This document shows positions 8,703-19,722 of a DNA stretch of 64,000 nt, piece after piece. The notes beneath the pieces are model-generated. The model saw only the letters and a program-made list of their open reading frames with translations, ran no database searches and was not told the DNA's origin. This stretch comes from Sterolibacterium denitrificans (GTDB taxonomy: Bacteria > Pseudomonadota > Gammaproteobacteria > Burkholderiales > Rhodocyclaceae), in the NCBI RefSeq assembly GCF_900174485.1, contig NZ_LT837803.1, positions 1,116,001 through 1,180,000 of the forward strand, in the 5' to 3' direction. A program made the translations under genes and the position numbers. How positions within the stretch are numbered: position 1 is the first letter of the stretch; each line of letters starts with the position of its first letter.

Positions 8703-9932
8703 TCAGGCGCCCTGTTTTTGCGGTGCGCCTATCCTGCAGGCAATCATGAAGGCAAGCAGGCCGCAGACCATGGATGCGGCCATGCCGCCGGCCAGCAGGA
8801 GCGGGGTGGCCCAGAGCAGCGGGGCGAGCACGGCGGCGCTGAGGACGATGAGGCTGGTCTGGATCAATCCCTGGCAGCTCGAGGCCAGGCCGCGCCGTTG
8901 CGGATGCAGGTCGAGCGCCAGCAGTTGCAGGCTGGGCACGGTCAGGGCCATGCCGATGGTGTAGAGCGGGAGCGGCAGGATCATCCAGGGCAGGCTGGGC
9001 GGCAGCAGCAGGTTGATGCCGATGTTGCCCGCGGCGGCCAGGCCCATCAGCAGATAGCCGAGCAGTATGGTGCTGCGGCTGCTGAGGCGACCGGCAAGAC
9101 GGCCCGAGAAAAAGGAGCCGAGCATCATGCCGGCAACGGAGGGCACGAACAGCCAGGCAAAGTCCTGTGGCGTCAGGTGCAGGTGCTTGATGAGAAATAC
9201 CGGCGACGACAGCACGTACAGAAACATGCCGTTGAAATTGCAGGCCAGCGCCAGCGAAAGGCCAACGAACACGCGCCCGGAGAAAACTTCGCGATAGGCA
9301 TGCCAGAGCCTGGCGGGGTGCAGCGGCTGGCGTGCTTCTGCGGGCAGGGTTTCCGGCAGCCGCAGGAAAACCGCCAGCCACAGCGCGCCGCCGAACAGGG
9401 CCAGGAAGAAGAAGATGGCTTGCCAGCCGAACAGTCCATGCAGCCAGCCGCCGAGGATGGGGGCCAGCGCCGGGGCGATGGCGAACAGCATGCTGACGTG
9501 CGCCATCAGGCGCTGCGCTGCCGCGCCTTCATGCAGGTCGCGCACCACGGCACGGCCGATCACCGTGCCGGCGCCGGCGGAAAGTCCCTGCAGCACCCGG
9601 CCCAGCAGCAGTAGCTCGAGCCGGTTGGTCAATGCGCAGAGCAGCGAGGCCAGGCTGTATACGGCGAGTCCGCAGAGGATCACCCGGCGCCGGCCGAGCG
9701 CGTCGGCAATCGCGCCATGCCAGAGCATCATCACCGCGAAGGGCAGCAGATAGGCCGTCAGGGTTTGCTGGATCTGCAACGGTGTGGCGCGCAGGCTCCC
9801 GGCCATGGCCGGGAAGGCGGGCAGGTAGGTGTCGATGGAGAAGGGGCCGATCATGGCCAGCAAGGCCAGCAGAACGGCGATTCCGGTCATCGACGATGCG
9901 TCGCGCGCATCGGGTGCTGCCGGTGTTTTCAT
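8703..9932 (-). CDS. MFS drug efflux transporter, Bcr/CflA family
   Basis: A 409-residue membrane protein with twelve predicted helices. The first helix ends in PFSIDTYLPAFP, a hallmark of the Bcr/CflA (DHA1) subfamily. The MFS signature between helices 2 and 3 is present as GAIADALGRRRVILCG, and helix 4-5 carries RVLQGLSAGAGTVIGRAVVRD, the antiporter motif C region. Family members are proton antiporters for bicyclomycin, chloramphenicol and related compounds; the substrate here cannot be read from sequence. It lies upstream of mshL on the same strand, with 80 bp between its stop and the mshL start region, and downstream of comM. Confidence 0.85.
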   Translation of the reverse strand: MKTPAAPDARDASSMTGIAVLLALLAMIGPFSIDTYLPAFPAMAGSLRATPLQIQQTLTAYLLPFAVMMLWHGAIADALGRRRVILCGLAVYSLASLLCALTNRLELLLLGRVLQGLSAGAGTVIGRAVVRDLHEGAAAQRLMAHVSMLFAIAPALAPILGGWLHGLFGWQAIFFFLALFGGALWLAVFLRLPETLPAEARQPLHPARLWHAYREVFSGRVFVGLSLALACNFNGMFLYVLSSPVFLIKHLHLTPQDFAWLFVPSVAGMMLGSFFSGRLAGRLSSRSTILLGYLLMGLAAAGNIGINLLLPPSLPWMILPLPLYTIGMALTVPSLQLLALDLHPQRRGLASSCQGLIQTSLIVLSAAVLAPLLWATPLLLAGGMAASMVCGLLAFMIACRIGAPQKQGA

Positions 9933-9971
9933 GACGCGGGTGAAGCGGGTGAGGCAAGGTAAACCGTGAGT

Positions 9972-11474
9972 TTACCCGGCGGCGCGGCGGTAGTGTATCG
10001 CTTCGGCGATATGCGCTTGAGTGATTTGCTCGCTGCCGGCCAGATCGGCGATGCTGCGCGCCACCTTGAGCACGCGATGGTAGGCGCGGGCGGACAGGGA
10101 CAGGCGGCTGATCGCCTGCCTGAGCAGATGGCTGCCGGCGGCATCCGGCGTGCAATAGGCGTCGATTTCGGCCGAACCGAGCAGCGCATTGGTCTTGCCC
10201 TGGCGTTCGAGCTGGCGCTCACGCGCGGCCATCACGCGCTGGCGGACCGTGGCGCTGCTTTCACTGCTCGCCCGGCTTTGCAGCTCGTCGTCGGAAAGCG
10301 CCGGGACTTCGATCAGCAGATCGATGCGATCGAGCAGCGGGCCGGAGAGCTTGCCGCGATATTTCATCACCTGCTCGGGCGTGCAGCGGCACTTGCCGTT
10401 GGCGTGACCCAGCCAACCGCACGGGCAGGGATTCATCGCCGCGATCAACTGGAAGCGTGCTGGAAAATCGGCGCGGCGGGCCGCCCGCGAGATGCAGACG
10501 TGGCCCGTTTCCAGCGGTTCGCGCAGGGCTTCGAGTACGCGCCGGTCGAATTCGCTGAATTCATCGAGAAACAACACGCCGTTGTGGGCCAGGGAAATTT
10601 CGCCGGGCCGCGGCACGCTGCCGCCGCCGACCAGCGCGGCCGTCGAGGCGGAATGGTGCGGCGCGCGAAATGGCCGTTGCCCCCAGTGTTCGACGCGAAA
10701 GCGCCCGGCCAGCGAATGCACGGCGGCGCTGGCCAGCGCCTCGGCTTCCGTCAGCGGCGGCAGGATGCCGGGCAAGCGGCTGGCCAGCATCGACTTGCCG
10801 GTACCCGGCGGCCCGCTGAACAGCAGGCTGTGCGCGCCGGCGGCGGCGACTTCCAGCGCGCGTCGGGCCTGCTGCTGTCCCTTGACCTCGGTCAGGTCGG
10901 CCTCGCTGGATGTGGTGGCCATGGCGGGTGCGCCCAGCGGCGTCAATGGCTGCTGGCCGGCAAGATGGGCGCAGACTTCCAGCAGGCTGCGCGCCGGCAG
11001 GATGCTGGCCGATCGCACCAGGGCGGCTTCCGCCGCGCTTGCCGCCGGCAGGATGCAGCTGCGTTGCGTTGCATCGGTTTGGCTGGCCATGGCGGCGACC
11101 ATCGCCAGGGCGCCGCGCACCGGGCGCAGTTCGCCGCCCAGGGCCAGCTCGCCGGCGAATTCGTGGGCGTCGAGATCCCTTGCCTTGAGCTGGCCCGTGG
11201 CAATCAGGATGCCGAGGGCGATCGGCAGGTCGAAACGGCCGGACTCCTTGGGCAGGTCGGCGGGCGCGAGGTTGACCGTGATGCGCCGCTGGGGGAATTC
11301 GAAGCGGCAATTCTGGATTGCGGCATGAACCCGGTCCCGTGCTTCCTTGACTTCGGTATCCGGCAGGCCGACCAGCGTGAACCGCGGCAGACCGGCGGCA
11401 AGATGCACTTCGACGATGACTTCGGGCGCGTCCATGCCGGAAATGGCGCGCGACCTGAGGACGGCAAGGGACAT
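9972..11474 (-). CDS. comM: YifB/ComM family Mg-chelatase-like AAA+ ATPase
   Basis: A 500-residue protein. The N-terminal Lon-protease-like S5 fold starts MSLAVLRSRAISGMDAPEVI and contains GLPDTEVKEARDRVHAAI. The AAA+ core has Walker A GPPGTGKSML, Walker B/sensor LFLDEFSEF and an arginine-containing MNPCPCGWLGH zinc-like loop. The C-terminal helical domain includes LSARAYHRVLKVARSIADL. ComM is a hexameric helicase that extends branch migration during natural transformation. Start 11474 matches the family N-terminus; the 20 extra codons back to 11534 are unlike it. A type IV pilus locus next door fits a competence role, though that link is inferred. Confidence 0.88.
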   Translation of the reverse strand: MSLAVLRSRAISGMDAPEVIVEVHLAAGLPRFTLVGLPDTEVKEARDRVHAAIQNCRFEFPQRRITVNLAPADLPKESGRFDLPIALGILIATGQLKARDLDAHEFAGELALGGELRPVRGALAMVAAMASQTDATQRSCILPAASAAEAALVRSASILPARSLLEVCAHLAGQQPLTPLGAPAMATTSSEADLTEVKGQQQARRALEVAAAGAHSLLFSGPPGTGKSMLASRLPGILPPLTEAEALASAAVHSLAGRFRVEHWGQRPFRAPHHSASTAALVGGGSVPRPGEISLAHNGVLFLDEFSEFDRRVLEALREPLETGHVCISRAARRADFPARFQLIAAMNPCPCGWLGHANGKCRCTPEQVMKYRGKLSGPLLDRIDLLIEVPALSDDELQSRASSESSATVRQRVMAARERQLERQGKTNALLGSAEIDAYCTPDAAGSHLLRQAISRLSLSARAYHRVLKVARSIADLAGSEQITQAHIAEAIHYRRAAG

Positions 11475-11671
11475 GGCAAAGGGGCGTGATGAGGACGGCC
11501 GATTATAGGCGGATTGCCCGAAATTGCATGCCATGGACGTAATCCTTCGGCATGCGGCCGCGATGCTGCCGTATCCTGGACTATCGCTTGCCGTGATTCA
11601 GGCGCGGCTTGCCTGTGCTGATGAGCTTGCCGGGTTTGCGGGGTTTGCCATGGACCGCCGCAGTGCAGCGG

Positions 11672-12040
11672 TCAGACCTGCAGGGATTCGATGATGCTGG
11701 CAAGTTCGGCGCGCAATGCCTGCGCGCTCAGGGGTAGCGCAGGCGCTGATTCGCTGGCAGTGGATTTGCCGACCGGGTCGTCGAGCCGGCTGCGCGCGCC
11801 GCTGATGGTGAAGCCTTCCTGGTACAGCAGTTCGCGGATGCGGCGGACCAGCAGGACTTCATGGTGCTGGTAATAGCGACGGTTGCCGCGCCGCTTGACC
11901 GGGCGCAACTGGGTGAATTCCTGTTCCCAGTAGCGCAGCACGTGCGGCTTGACGCCGCACAGTTCGCTGACCTCGCCGATGGTGAAATAACGCTTGGCGG
12001 GGATGGGCGGCAGAGGTTCGTTAGTGCCAGAGGCTGCCAT
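11672..12040 (-). CDS. MerR-family transcriptional regulator
   Basis: A 122-residue protein with an N-terminal winged-helix MerR DNA-binding domain at residues about 18-85 ([20 protein letters not shown], then [20 protein letters not shown]). The C-terminus is short, Ala/Leu-rich and lacks the cysteines of metal-sensing MerR proteins, so the ligand is unknown. This exact gene commonly follows ihfA in beta- and gammaproteobacteria. It overlaps the ihfA 3' end by 20 bp and is probably co-transcribed with it. Confidence 0.85.
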   Translation of the reverse strand: MAASGTNEPLPPIPAKRYFTIGEVSELCGVKPHVLRYWEQEFTQLRPVKRRGNRRYYQHHEVLLVRRIRELLYQEGFTISGARSRLDDPVGKSTASESAPALPLSAQALRAELASIIESLQV

Positions 12041-12335
12041 TGTTTCCCGGTTTCAGGTTTTCGACGGCGTTCTTCAGCTTCTGGCTGGCATGAAAGGTCA
12101 CGACGCGCCGGGCCGTGATGGGGATTTCCTCGCCGGTCTTGGGATTGCGGCCCGGACGTTGCGGTTTGTCGCGCAACTGGAAATTGCCGAAGCTGGAGAG
12201 CTTGACGCTGTCGCCACTTTCCAGGGCGCTGCGGATTTCCTCGAAGAAAGCCTCGACCATGTCTTTTGCCTCGCGCTTGTTCAGGCCGACTTTTTCAAAC
12301 AGCAAGTCGGCGAGTTCAGCCTTGGTCAGTGTCAT
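12021..12335 (-). CDS. ihfA: Integration host factor subunit alpha
   Basis: A 104-residue HU/IHF-family protein beginning [20 protein letters not shown], with the signature [20 protein letters not shown] and the beta-arm tip [10 protein letters not shown], whose Pro intercalates into DNA. It pairs with IhfB to bend DNA for recombination and sigma-54 promoters. The position after pheT and before merR is the classical one and separates it from hupB-like paralogues. The gap to pheT is 84 bp; it may be read from the pheST promoter or its own. Confidence 0.95.
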   Translation of the reverse strand: MTLTKAELADLLFEKVGLNKREAKDMVEAFFEEIRSALESGDSVKLSSFGNFQLRDKPQRPGRNPKTGEEIPITARRVVTFHASQKLKNAVENLKPGNNGSLWH

Positions 12336-12419
12336 GCCTGCTCCCTGAATCTAGTGTGACGGGTGTTTCCGAGTGTGCTACCGGGTATCTGGTTCGTTTG
12401 GTCTGGCGGATTCCTGGCA

Positions 12420-14825
12420 TCAGGAACGCAGGGTCGCGGCGAACTGGCGGGTTGCGATATCGATCAGATTTTGTATTGCGGCATCCACTTCCGCATCCGC
12501 CAAAGTGCCCTCAGTATCTTGCATAACTATGTGGAAAGCAAGGCTTTTTTGCTCCGGAGCGATACCTTTGCCCTGGTACAGATCGAACAGTTCGATGCGC
12601 TGGACGATGGCCGGCGCCGCCGCGCGCAGGGCGTCGATGAGCGGTTGCACGGGCTGATCCTGGGCCATCAGCAGGGCCAGATCGCGCTCGACCGAAGGGT
12701 AGCGCGAGACCGGGCGATATTGCGGCAGCGGCTGGCTGCCGAGTGCGTCCAGGTCGATCTCGAAGACGACCGGAGCGCTGCCGAGTTCGTATTTCTGTAC
12801 CCAGGCCGGATGGATTTCACCCAGCATGCCGACCACCTGGCCGTCGAGCAGTATGTCGGCGGCGCGGCCCGGATGCAGGGCTGGATGAGCCGACTTGGCG
12901 AACGACAGCGCGTGGCTGCGGTTGCCGAACAGCGTTTCGACGTCCGCCTTGACGTCGTAGAAGTCCACGGCTCGCGCCTTCTCGCCCCATTGCAGGGGAG
13001 CGGCGGGGCCGGTGCAAAGACCGGCAAGGCGTAGCGGTTGGCGGTAGCCGGCCACCTGCTGGCCGTCGTCGGCGGGCAGGAAGCAGCGGCCGATTTCAAA
13101 AATGCGCACGCGCTGGATGCGGCGCTTGAGATTGTAGGCCAGCGTGTTGACCAGGCCGGCGATCAGGCTGCTGCGCATCACGTTCATCTGGCTGGCGATC
13201 GGATTGGCCAGGGCGATGGGGTTGGTGTTGGCGCAGAAATCGGCTTCCCAGGTGGCATCGATGAAGCTGTAGTTGACGACCTCGAAGTAATCCCGCTCGG
13301 CGATCTGGTGACGGATGTGCATCGGCAGACGGCGCGTTTCCGGCAGCGGCCGCATTTCGATGCGGCCGCGCGGGGCCGGCGCCGGGATGTTGTCGTAGCC
13401 GTGGAGGCGGGCGATTTCCTCGATCAGGTCGGCTTCGATTTCGATGTCGTAGCGATACGAGGGCGGCGTGACGATGAAGCTGCCGGCATCATCAGCCGCG
13501 CGCCGCAGGGGGAAGCCCAGCCGCTGCAGCAGCGCTTCGATCTGCGCGTCGTCGAGCGGAATGCCCAGGACTTTCCGCGCGCGCGCGCCACGCAGGCGGA
13601 CCGCTGCGCGTTGCGGCAGATGCTCGCCGGCCAGCGCTTCGACGAGCGGGCCGGGTTCGCCGCCGCAAAGATCGAGGATCAGCCGGGTGGCGCGTTCGAT
13701 GGCGCGGCGCGGCAGGTCGAAATCGACGCCACGCTCGAAGCGGTAGGAGGAGTCGCTGGAGAAGCCCAGCTCACGCGCCTTGCCGGCAATGGCGGCGGGC
13801 GTGAAGAAGGCGCTTTCGAGAAATATCTCCGTCGTGGCGTCGGTCACGCCGCTGTCGGCGCCACCCATGATGCCGGCCAGCGCGAGTGCGCGGCCGCCGT
13901 TGGCTTCGTCGGCAATCAGTGGCGAATCGGCGGCGGGCGTCACGGTCTGCTCGTTGAGCAGCTTGAGCTGCTCGCCCGGCCGCGGCAGGCGCACGTGGAT
14001 TGCGCCGTTCAGCCGGGCATTGTCGAAGGCATGCAGCGGCTGGCCGAGTTCGAGCATGACGTAGTTGGTCACATCGACGCTGGCGCTGATGCTGCGGATG
14101 CCGCTGCGTTCCAGTGCCCGCACCATCCAGGCCGGCGTCGCGGCACGCGCATCGACGCCCTTGATGATGCGGCCGCAGTAGCGCGGGCAGGCCTGCGGCG
14201 CATCGAGAACGATCTGACGCTGCTGGTCGTGCGTGGGCGCGACCGGCTGGATTTCCGGCAGCGTGAGCGGTGCGCCGGTGAGCGCGGCCACTTCGCGGGC
14301 AATGCCGGCGAGCGAGAGGCAGTCGGCGCGGTTCGGCGTGAGCTTGAGGGTGAGCAGCCGGTCGTCCAGTTGCAGATGCGCACGGATGTCCTGGCCGACG
14401 GGCGCATCGGCAGCCAGCGCCAGCAGGCCGCCCTGGTCTTCCTCGGTCATGCCCAGTTCGCGCGCCGAGCAGAGCATGCCGAAGGACTCGATGCCGCGCA
14501 CCTTGGCCTTTTTGATGGTGATGCCCGGCAGATTGGCGCCGACGAGGGCGCAGGGGACTTTCATGCCGGCCGCCACATTGGGCGCGCCGCAGACGATCTG
14601 CAGCGGTTCGCCCTGGCCGACGGCAACTTTGCACAGCTTGAGCTTGTCGGCATCGGGATGCTTGTCGACGGCAAGCACCTCGGCCACCACGACATTGCCG
14701 AAGGCGGGGGCGACGGGGCGGCTTTCCTCGACTTCCAGCCCGGCCATGGTCAGCAGGTGGGCGAGGGCGGCGCCGTCGAGCGGCGGATTGACGAGGCTGC
14801 GCAACCAGTTTTCGGAAAATTGCAT
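12420..14825 (-). CDS. pheT: Phenylalanyl-tRNA synthetase beta subunit
   Basis: 801 residues, standard for the bacterial long form. In order: N-terminal MQFSENWLRSLVNPPLDGAA, the EMAP-like tRNA-binding domain (about 40-150, with NVVVAEVLAVDKHPDADKLK), B3/B4 editing domain (about 210-360, SISASVDVTNYVMLELGQPL), B5 domain (about 400-475), catalytic-like core, and the C-terminal anticodon-binding FDX-ACB domain (about 705-800, RYPSVERDLALLMAQDQPV). With PheS it forms the alpha2-beta2 enzyme that charges tRNA-Phe and hydrolyses Tyr-tRNA-Phe. It sits 34 bp after pheS. Confidence 0.97.
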   Translation of the reverse strand: MQFSENWLRSLVNPPLDGAALAHLLTMAGLEVEESRPVAPAFGNVVVAEVLAVDKHPDADKLKLCKVAVGQGEPLQIVCGAPNVAAGMKVPCALVGANLPGITIKKAKVRGIESFGMLCSARELGMTEEDQGGLLALAADAPVGQDIRAHLQLDDRLLTLKLTPNRADCLSLAGIAREVAALTGAPLTLPEIQPVAPTHDQQRQIVLDAPQACPRYCGRIIKGVDARAATPAWMVRALERSGIRSISASVDVTNYVMLELGQPLHAFDNARLNGAIHVRLPRPGEQLKLLNEQTVTPAADSPLIADEANGGRALALAGIMGGADSGVTDATTEIFLESAFFTPAAIAGKARELGFSSDSSYRFERGVDFDLPRRAIERATRLILDLCGGEPGPLVEALAGEHLPQRAAVRLRGARARKVLGIPLDDAQIEALLQRLGFPLRRAADDAGSFIVTPPSYRYDIEIEADLIEEIARLHGYDNIPAPAPRGRIEMRPLPETRRLPMHIRHQIAERDYFEVVNYSFIDATWEADFCANTNPIALANPIASQMNVMRSSLIAGLVNTLAYNLKRRIQRVRIFEIGRCFLPADDGQQVAGYRQPLRLAGLCTGPAAPLQWGEKARAVDFYDVKADVETLFGNRSHALSFAKSAHPALHPGRAADILLDGQVVGMLGEIHPAWVQKYELGSAPVVFEIDLDALGSQPLPQYRPVSRYPSVERDLALLMAQDQPVQPLIDALRAAAPAIVQRIELFDLYQGKGIAPEQKSLAFHIVMQDTEGTLADAEVDAAIQNLIDIATRQFAATLRS

Positions 14826-14859
14826 GATGTCGTCAGGTAATCGTTAGGCTTCGTTGGCT

Positions 14860-16321
<1,462 letters not shown>

Positions 16322-16333
16322 TTCAAGCTCTCC

Positions 16334-16531
16334 TTATGCGTAGGGCATCATCGCCCGGACGGATTTCACATCGGCCGCGACGACTGCGGTGACGCCGCGC
16401 AACTGGCGCTTGCTCTTGGTCGTCTTCTTGGTCAGGATGTGACGCTTGAACGCCGAGGCGCGTTTGATGGTACCGCCGCTGCGCACTTTGAAGCGCTTCT
16501 TGGCACCGCTCTTGGTTTTCATCTTCGGCAT
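16334..16531 (-). CDS. rpmI: 50S ribosomal protein L35
   Basis: 65 residues, standard, beginning [20 protein letters not shown] and containing [18 protein letters not shown]. The start at 16531 is supported by AAAAGGAGAT immediately upstream on the minus strand; the frame is open to 16582 but the family N-terminus fixes the start. 168 bp of apparently noncoding DNA separates it from infC. Confidence 0.97.
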   Translation of the reverse strand: MPKMKTKSGAKKRFKVRSGGTIKRASAFKRHILTKKTTKSKRQLRGVTAVVAADVKSVRAMMPYA

Positions 16532-16699
16532 CGAAGATCTCCTTTTTAACATGGCGCCGGGTGGCTTTCTCCCTGAAAGCACTTGGATGACCCGAAACCA
16601 CTTGTCATGCCCGTTGCGACCGACTGCGCCGCAGCGGGTGATTCGGCGCTCCGGCGGGGTTGCCGCAGGAGCGGTTGCTGCTGGTGTTGCCTTGCTGCC

Positions 16700-17230
16700 T
16701 TACTTCTGCTGCTGCTTCTTCTGCGGCGCCAGCACCATGATCAACTGGCGGCCTTCCATTTTCGGAAACTGCTCGACCACGCCGTGTTCCTGCAAATCCG
16801 CCTTGATGCGTTCGAGCAGACGGACGCCGAATTCCTGGTGAGCCATCTCGCGGCCGCGAAAACGCAGCGTCACTTTGGTCTTGTCGCCGTCCTGCAGGAA
16901 CTTGATCAAATTGCGCAGCTTGATCTTGTAGTCACCCTCATCGGTTCCCGGACGGAATTTGACTTCCTTGACCTGGATCTGCTTCTGCTTCAGCTTGGCG
17001 TCGTGGGCTCGTTTGGCTTCCTGGTACTTGAACTTGCCGTAATCCATCAGACGGCAGACCGGCGGCTGCGCCATGGGAGCAATTTCGACCAGATCGATTC
17101 CGTTTTCCTCGGCCAGATCGAGTGCTGCGCGCAGCGAAACGATTCCGAGTTGTTCAGCATCCATGCCGACGAGACGAATCTCGGGAGCGGTGATTTCGTT
17201 GTTGACGCGCTGCGTCTTATCCTGGGCTAT
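16700..17230 (-). CDS. infC: Translation initiation factor IF-3, probable AUA start
   Basis: The recognisable protein is 176 residues. The conserved IF-3 N-terminus ([19 protein letters not shown]) lies upstream of the first ATG at 17164. The frame upstream is closed by TAG at 17234-17236, leaving AUA at 17228-17230 as the only codon placed correctly behind a GGAG (8 bases upstream). E. coli infC uses AUU, which IF-3 itself discriminates against to autoregulate. AUA would serve the same logic. The rest matches IF-3: linker [20 protein letters not shown] and C-terminal domain [16 protein letters not shown]. Start codon identity is inference from conservation; the gene call is certain. Confidence 0.93.
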   Translation of the reverse strand: MAQDKTQRVNNEITAPEIRLVGMDAEQLGIVSLRAALDLAEENGIDLVEIAPMAQPPVCRLMDYGKFKYQEAKRAHDAKLKQKQIQVKEVKFRPGTDEGDYKIKLRNLIKFLQDGDKTKVTLRFRGREMAHQEFGVRLLERIKADLQEHGVVEQFPKMEGRQLIMVLAPQKKQQQK

Positions 17231-17266
17231 GGCCTATTCTCCAAAAAAACAATAACAAGGTCGCTC

Positions 17267-17295
17267 ACGTACCATGTACCACGTACCAAGGTACC
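17267..17295. repeat. Heptamer tandem repeat between thrS and infC
   Basis: Three consecutive 7-mers of the form A[CT]GTACC (267-273, 274-280, 281-287) followed by AAGGTACC fill the thrS-infC spacer just upstream of the infC ribosome site. Each unit contains the self-complementary GTAC, so the RNA could fold in alternative pairings near the infC leader. Confidence 0.75.
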
Positions 17296-17315
17296 GTGTA
17301 TGCACTGAAATGCCG

Positions 17316-19235
17316 TCAAACGTCGGAAACGCCACGGATGCCGCGTTCCTGCAGCAGGCGTTCGACCAACGTTTCGGGGGACATTTGCCCGAGATCCCGA
17401 TTGCCCCGGGCACGTACGGCGACCATCCCGGCGGCCATTTCGTTGTCGCCGACGACAACCTGGTAAGGCCGCTTCAACAAGCTATGCTCGCGGATTTTAT
17501 AGCCTATCTTCTCGCCGCGCAAATCCGCCTCGACGCGCAGCCCGGCCGCCTGCAGCTTTTCCACCACAGTTTCGGCATAAGCCGTCTGCGCTTCCGAGAT
17601 GTTCATCACCACTACCTGGACGGGTGAGAGCCACAGCGGAAAGGCGCCGGCGTGATGCTCGATGAGAATGCCGATGAAGCGTTCCAGCGAGCCGAGGATG
17701 GCGCGATGCAGCATGACCGGCGTGTGGCGGGCGTTGTCTTCGCCGACGTATTCGGCGCCGAGGCGCACCGGCATGGAGGGGTCGACCTGCACCGTGCCGC
17801 ATTGCCAGGAGCGGCCCAGCGCATCCTTGATGTGGAATTCGATTTTCGGCCCGTAAAAGGCGCCTTCGCCGGGCAGTTCTTCCCATGCCAGGCCGCTGGC
17901 GCGCAGGGCCGAGCGCAGGGCATTTTCCGAGCGATCCCAGTCCTCGTCCGAGCCGACGCGGCTGTCCGGACGCAGCGCCAGCTTGACGGCAATGTCGGTA
18001 AAACCGAAGTCGGCATAGACCTTGCGCAACTGGGCGTTGAAGGCGGTGATTTCGGCTTCGATCTGCGCTTCGGTGCAGAAGATGTGGCCGTCGTCCTGGG
18101 TGAAGCCGCGCACGCGCATCACGCCGTGCAGCGCGCCGGAAGGCTCGTTGCGGTGGCAGGAGCCGAATTCGCCCAGCCGCAGCGGCAGCTCGCGGTAGGA
18201 GCGCAGGCCGTTGTTGAAGATCTGCACGTGACCCGGGCAGTTCATCGGCTTGACCGCGTAGTCGCGGCTTTCCGATTCGGTGATGAACATGTTGTCCTTG
18301 TAGTGGCCCCAGTGGCCGGACTTTTCCCACAGGCTGCTGTCGAGAATCTGCGGGCAGCGCACTTCCTGGTAGCCGCTGTCGCGATACACCTGGCGCATGT
18401 ACTGCTCGATTTCCTGCCAGATGATCCAGCCGTGCGGATGCCAGAACACCAGGCCCGGCGCCTCGTCCTGCAGATGGAACAGGCCGAGCTGCTTGCCCAG
18501 TTTGCGGTGATCGCGCTTTTCGGCCTCTTCCAGCATGTGCAGGTAGGCGTCGAGCTCTTCCTTCTTCGCCCAGGCGGTGCCGTAGATGCGCTGCAGTTGT
18601 TCGTTCTTCTGGTCGCCGCGCCAGTAGGCGCCGGCCACCTTCATCAGCTTGAAAACCTTGAGCCTGCCGGTGGATGGCACGTGCGGGCCGCGGCACAGGT
18701 CGATGAAATCGCCTTCGCGGTAGAGCGAGACTTCCTCGCCGGCGGGAATCGCCTCGATCAGTTCGGCCTTGTAGTGCTCGCCGATCGACTTGAAGAACTC
18801 GACCGCCTGGTCGCGCGCCCAGACTTCACGCGTGACGGGGAAATCCTTCTTGGCTAGCTGCGCCATGCGCTGCTCGATCTGCTGCAGGTCTTCCGGCGTG
18901 AACGGGCGCGTGTAGGCGAAGTCGTAGTAGAAACCGTTTTCCACCGTCGGGCCGATGGTCACCTGGGCGTCGGGAAACAGTTCCTTGACGGCGTAGGCCA
19001 GCAGGTGGGCGGTCGAGTGGCGGATGATTTCCAGGCCGTCGATATCCTTGTCGGTGACGATGGCAAGCTGCGCATCCCGCTCGATGCGGTGGCTGGTGTC
19101 CACCAGCCGCTCGTCGACGCGGCCGGCCAGCGCCGCCTTGGCAAGGCCCGCGCCGATCGAGGCGGCCACTTCCGCCACCGTCACCGGCTGCGGAAATTCG
19201 CGTTTGGAGCCATCGGGCAGGGTAATTACCGGCAT
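17316..19235 (-). CDS. thrS: Threonyl-tRNA synthetase
   Basis: 639 residues. In order: N-terminal TGS domain ([20 protein letters not shown]), editing domain with HxxxH-type residues ([20 protein letters not shown]), class II core with motif 2 ([16 protein letters not shown]), the zinc ligand Cys in [10 protein letters not shown], motif 3 ([20 protein letters not shown]), and C-terminal anticodon-binding domain ([20 protein letters not shown]). It charges tRNA-Thr and clears Ser-tRNA-Thr. First gene of the operon leading to infC, rpmI, rplT; an extended -10 promoter lies 63 bp upstream. Confidence 0.97.
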   Translation of the reverse strand: MPVITLPDGSKREFPQPVTVAEVAASIGAGLAKAALAGRVDERLVDTSHRIERDAQLAIVTDKDIDGLEIIRHSTAHLLAYAVKELFPDAQVTIGPTVENGFYYDFAYTRPFTPEDLQQIEQRMAQLAKKDFPVTREVWARDQAVEFFKSIGEHYKAELIEAIPAGEEVSLYREGDFIDLCRGPHVPSTGRLKVFKLMKVAGAYWRGDQKNEQLQRIYGTAWAKKEELDAYLHMLEEAEKRDHRKLGKQLGLFHLQDEAPGLVFWHPHGWIIWQEIEQYMRQVYRDSGYQEVRCPQILDSSLWEKSGHWGHYKDNMFITESESRDYAVKPMNCPGHVQIFNNGLRSYRELPLRLGEFGSCHRNEPSGALHGVMRVRGFTQDDGHIFCTEAQIEAEITAFNAQLRKVYADFGFTDIAVKLALRPDSRVGSDEDWDRSENALRSALRASGLAWEELPGEGAFYGPKIEFHIKDALGRSWQCGTVQVDPSMPVRLGAEYVGEDNARHTPVMLHRAILGSLERFIGILIEHHAGAFPLWLSPVQVVVMNISEAQTAYAETVVEKLQAAGLRVEADLRGEKIGYKIREHSLLKRPYQVVVGDNEMAAGMVAVRARGNRDLGQMSPETLVERLLQERGIRGVSDV

Positions 19236-19297
19236 GATCGGGCAAATCCTGTGCGGGAAACGGGCAAGAACTGAAGGGGGCGGAAAATGAGCCCGAA

Positions 19298-19306
19298 ATT
19301 ATAACA
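19298..19306 (-). promoter_or_regulatory. Extended -10 promoter for thrS-infC operon
   Basis: The minus strand reads TGTTATAAT: a perfect TATAAT with the TGn extension that can replace a good -35. No convincing -35 lies at 16-18 bp spacing. Transcription would start near 19291, giving a leader of about 55 nt to the thrS ATG. Confidence 0.6.
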
Positions 19307-19450
19307 GAGGAAGCCGGCGCAACATTTGCCCGATAAAATGCGTCCCCTGTCCACGGATGGGCAACGGCGGCGCGGCAGAGGCGCGCTTTGAGGGCATCCG
19401 GAGCGTTTGGGAACGTTTGGGAGTGTTTCGGAACGCCGGGGAACTTTGCA

Positions 19451-19711
19451 ATGGCTTGGTATCTCTACTTGATTGAGTGTGAAGGTGGCAGCATTTATAC
19501 TGGCGTCACCACCGACGTGGCGGCACGTTACGCCAAGCATGTCAGCGGCAAGGGAGCGCGATACACGCGTGCGCACCCGCCGATGCGTCTGCTGATGAGC
19601 ATGGAATTTACCGACAGGTCGTCGGCGCAGAAGGCCGAGTGCCGGGTGAAACGCCTGTCGGCAAGCGAGAAGCGTGCATTCTGCAGGCACTATTGCGCCG
19701 GCACCTGTTAA
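19451..19711 (+). CDS. GIY-YIG domain protein (UPF0213/YhbQ type)
   Basis: 86 residues, essentially one GIY-YIG nuclease domain: MAWYLYLIECEGGSIYTGVT carries the Y-x-Y...IYTGVT version of the GIY-YIG strands, followed by the conserved Arg and His (RYAKHVSGKGARYTRAHPP) and a Glu in the third helix region. Small single-domain members are common and have been linked to DNA repair or stress, but function is not settled. The Met at 19451 matches the family start; a longer frame to 19388 crosses a 10-bp tandem repeat and is not conserved. Divergent from thrS. Confidence 0.88.
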   Translation: MAWYLYLIECEGGSIYTGVTTDVAARYAKHVSGKGARYTRAHPPMRLLMSMEFTDRSSAQKAECRVKRLSASEKRAFCRHYCAGTC

Positions 19712-19722
19712 AGGAAACAGCT

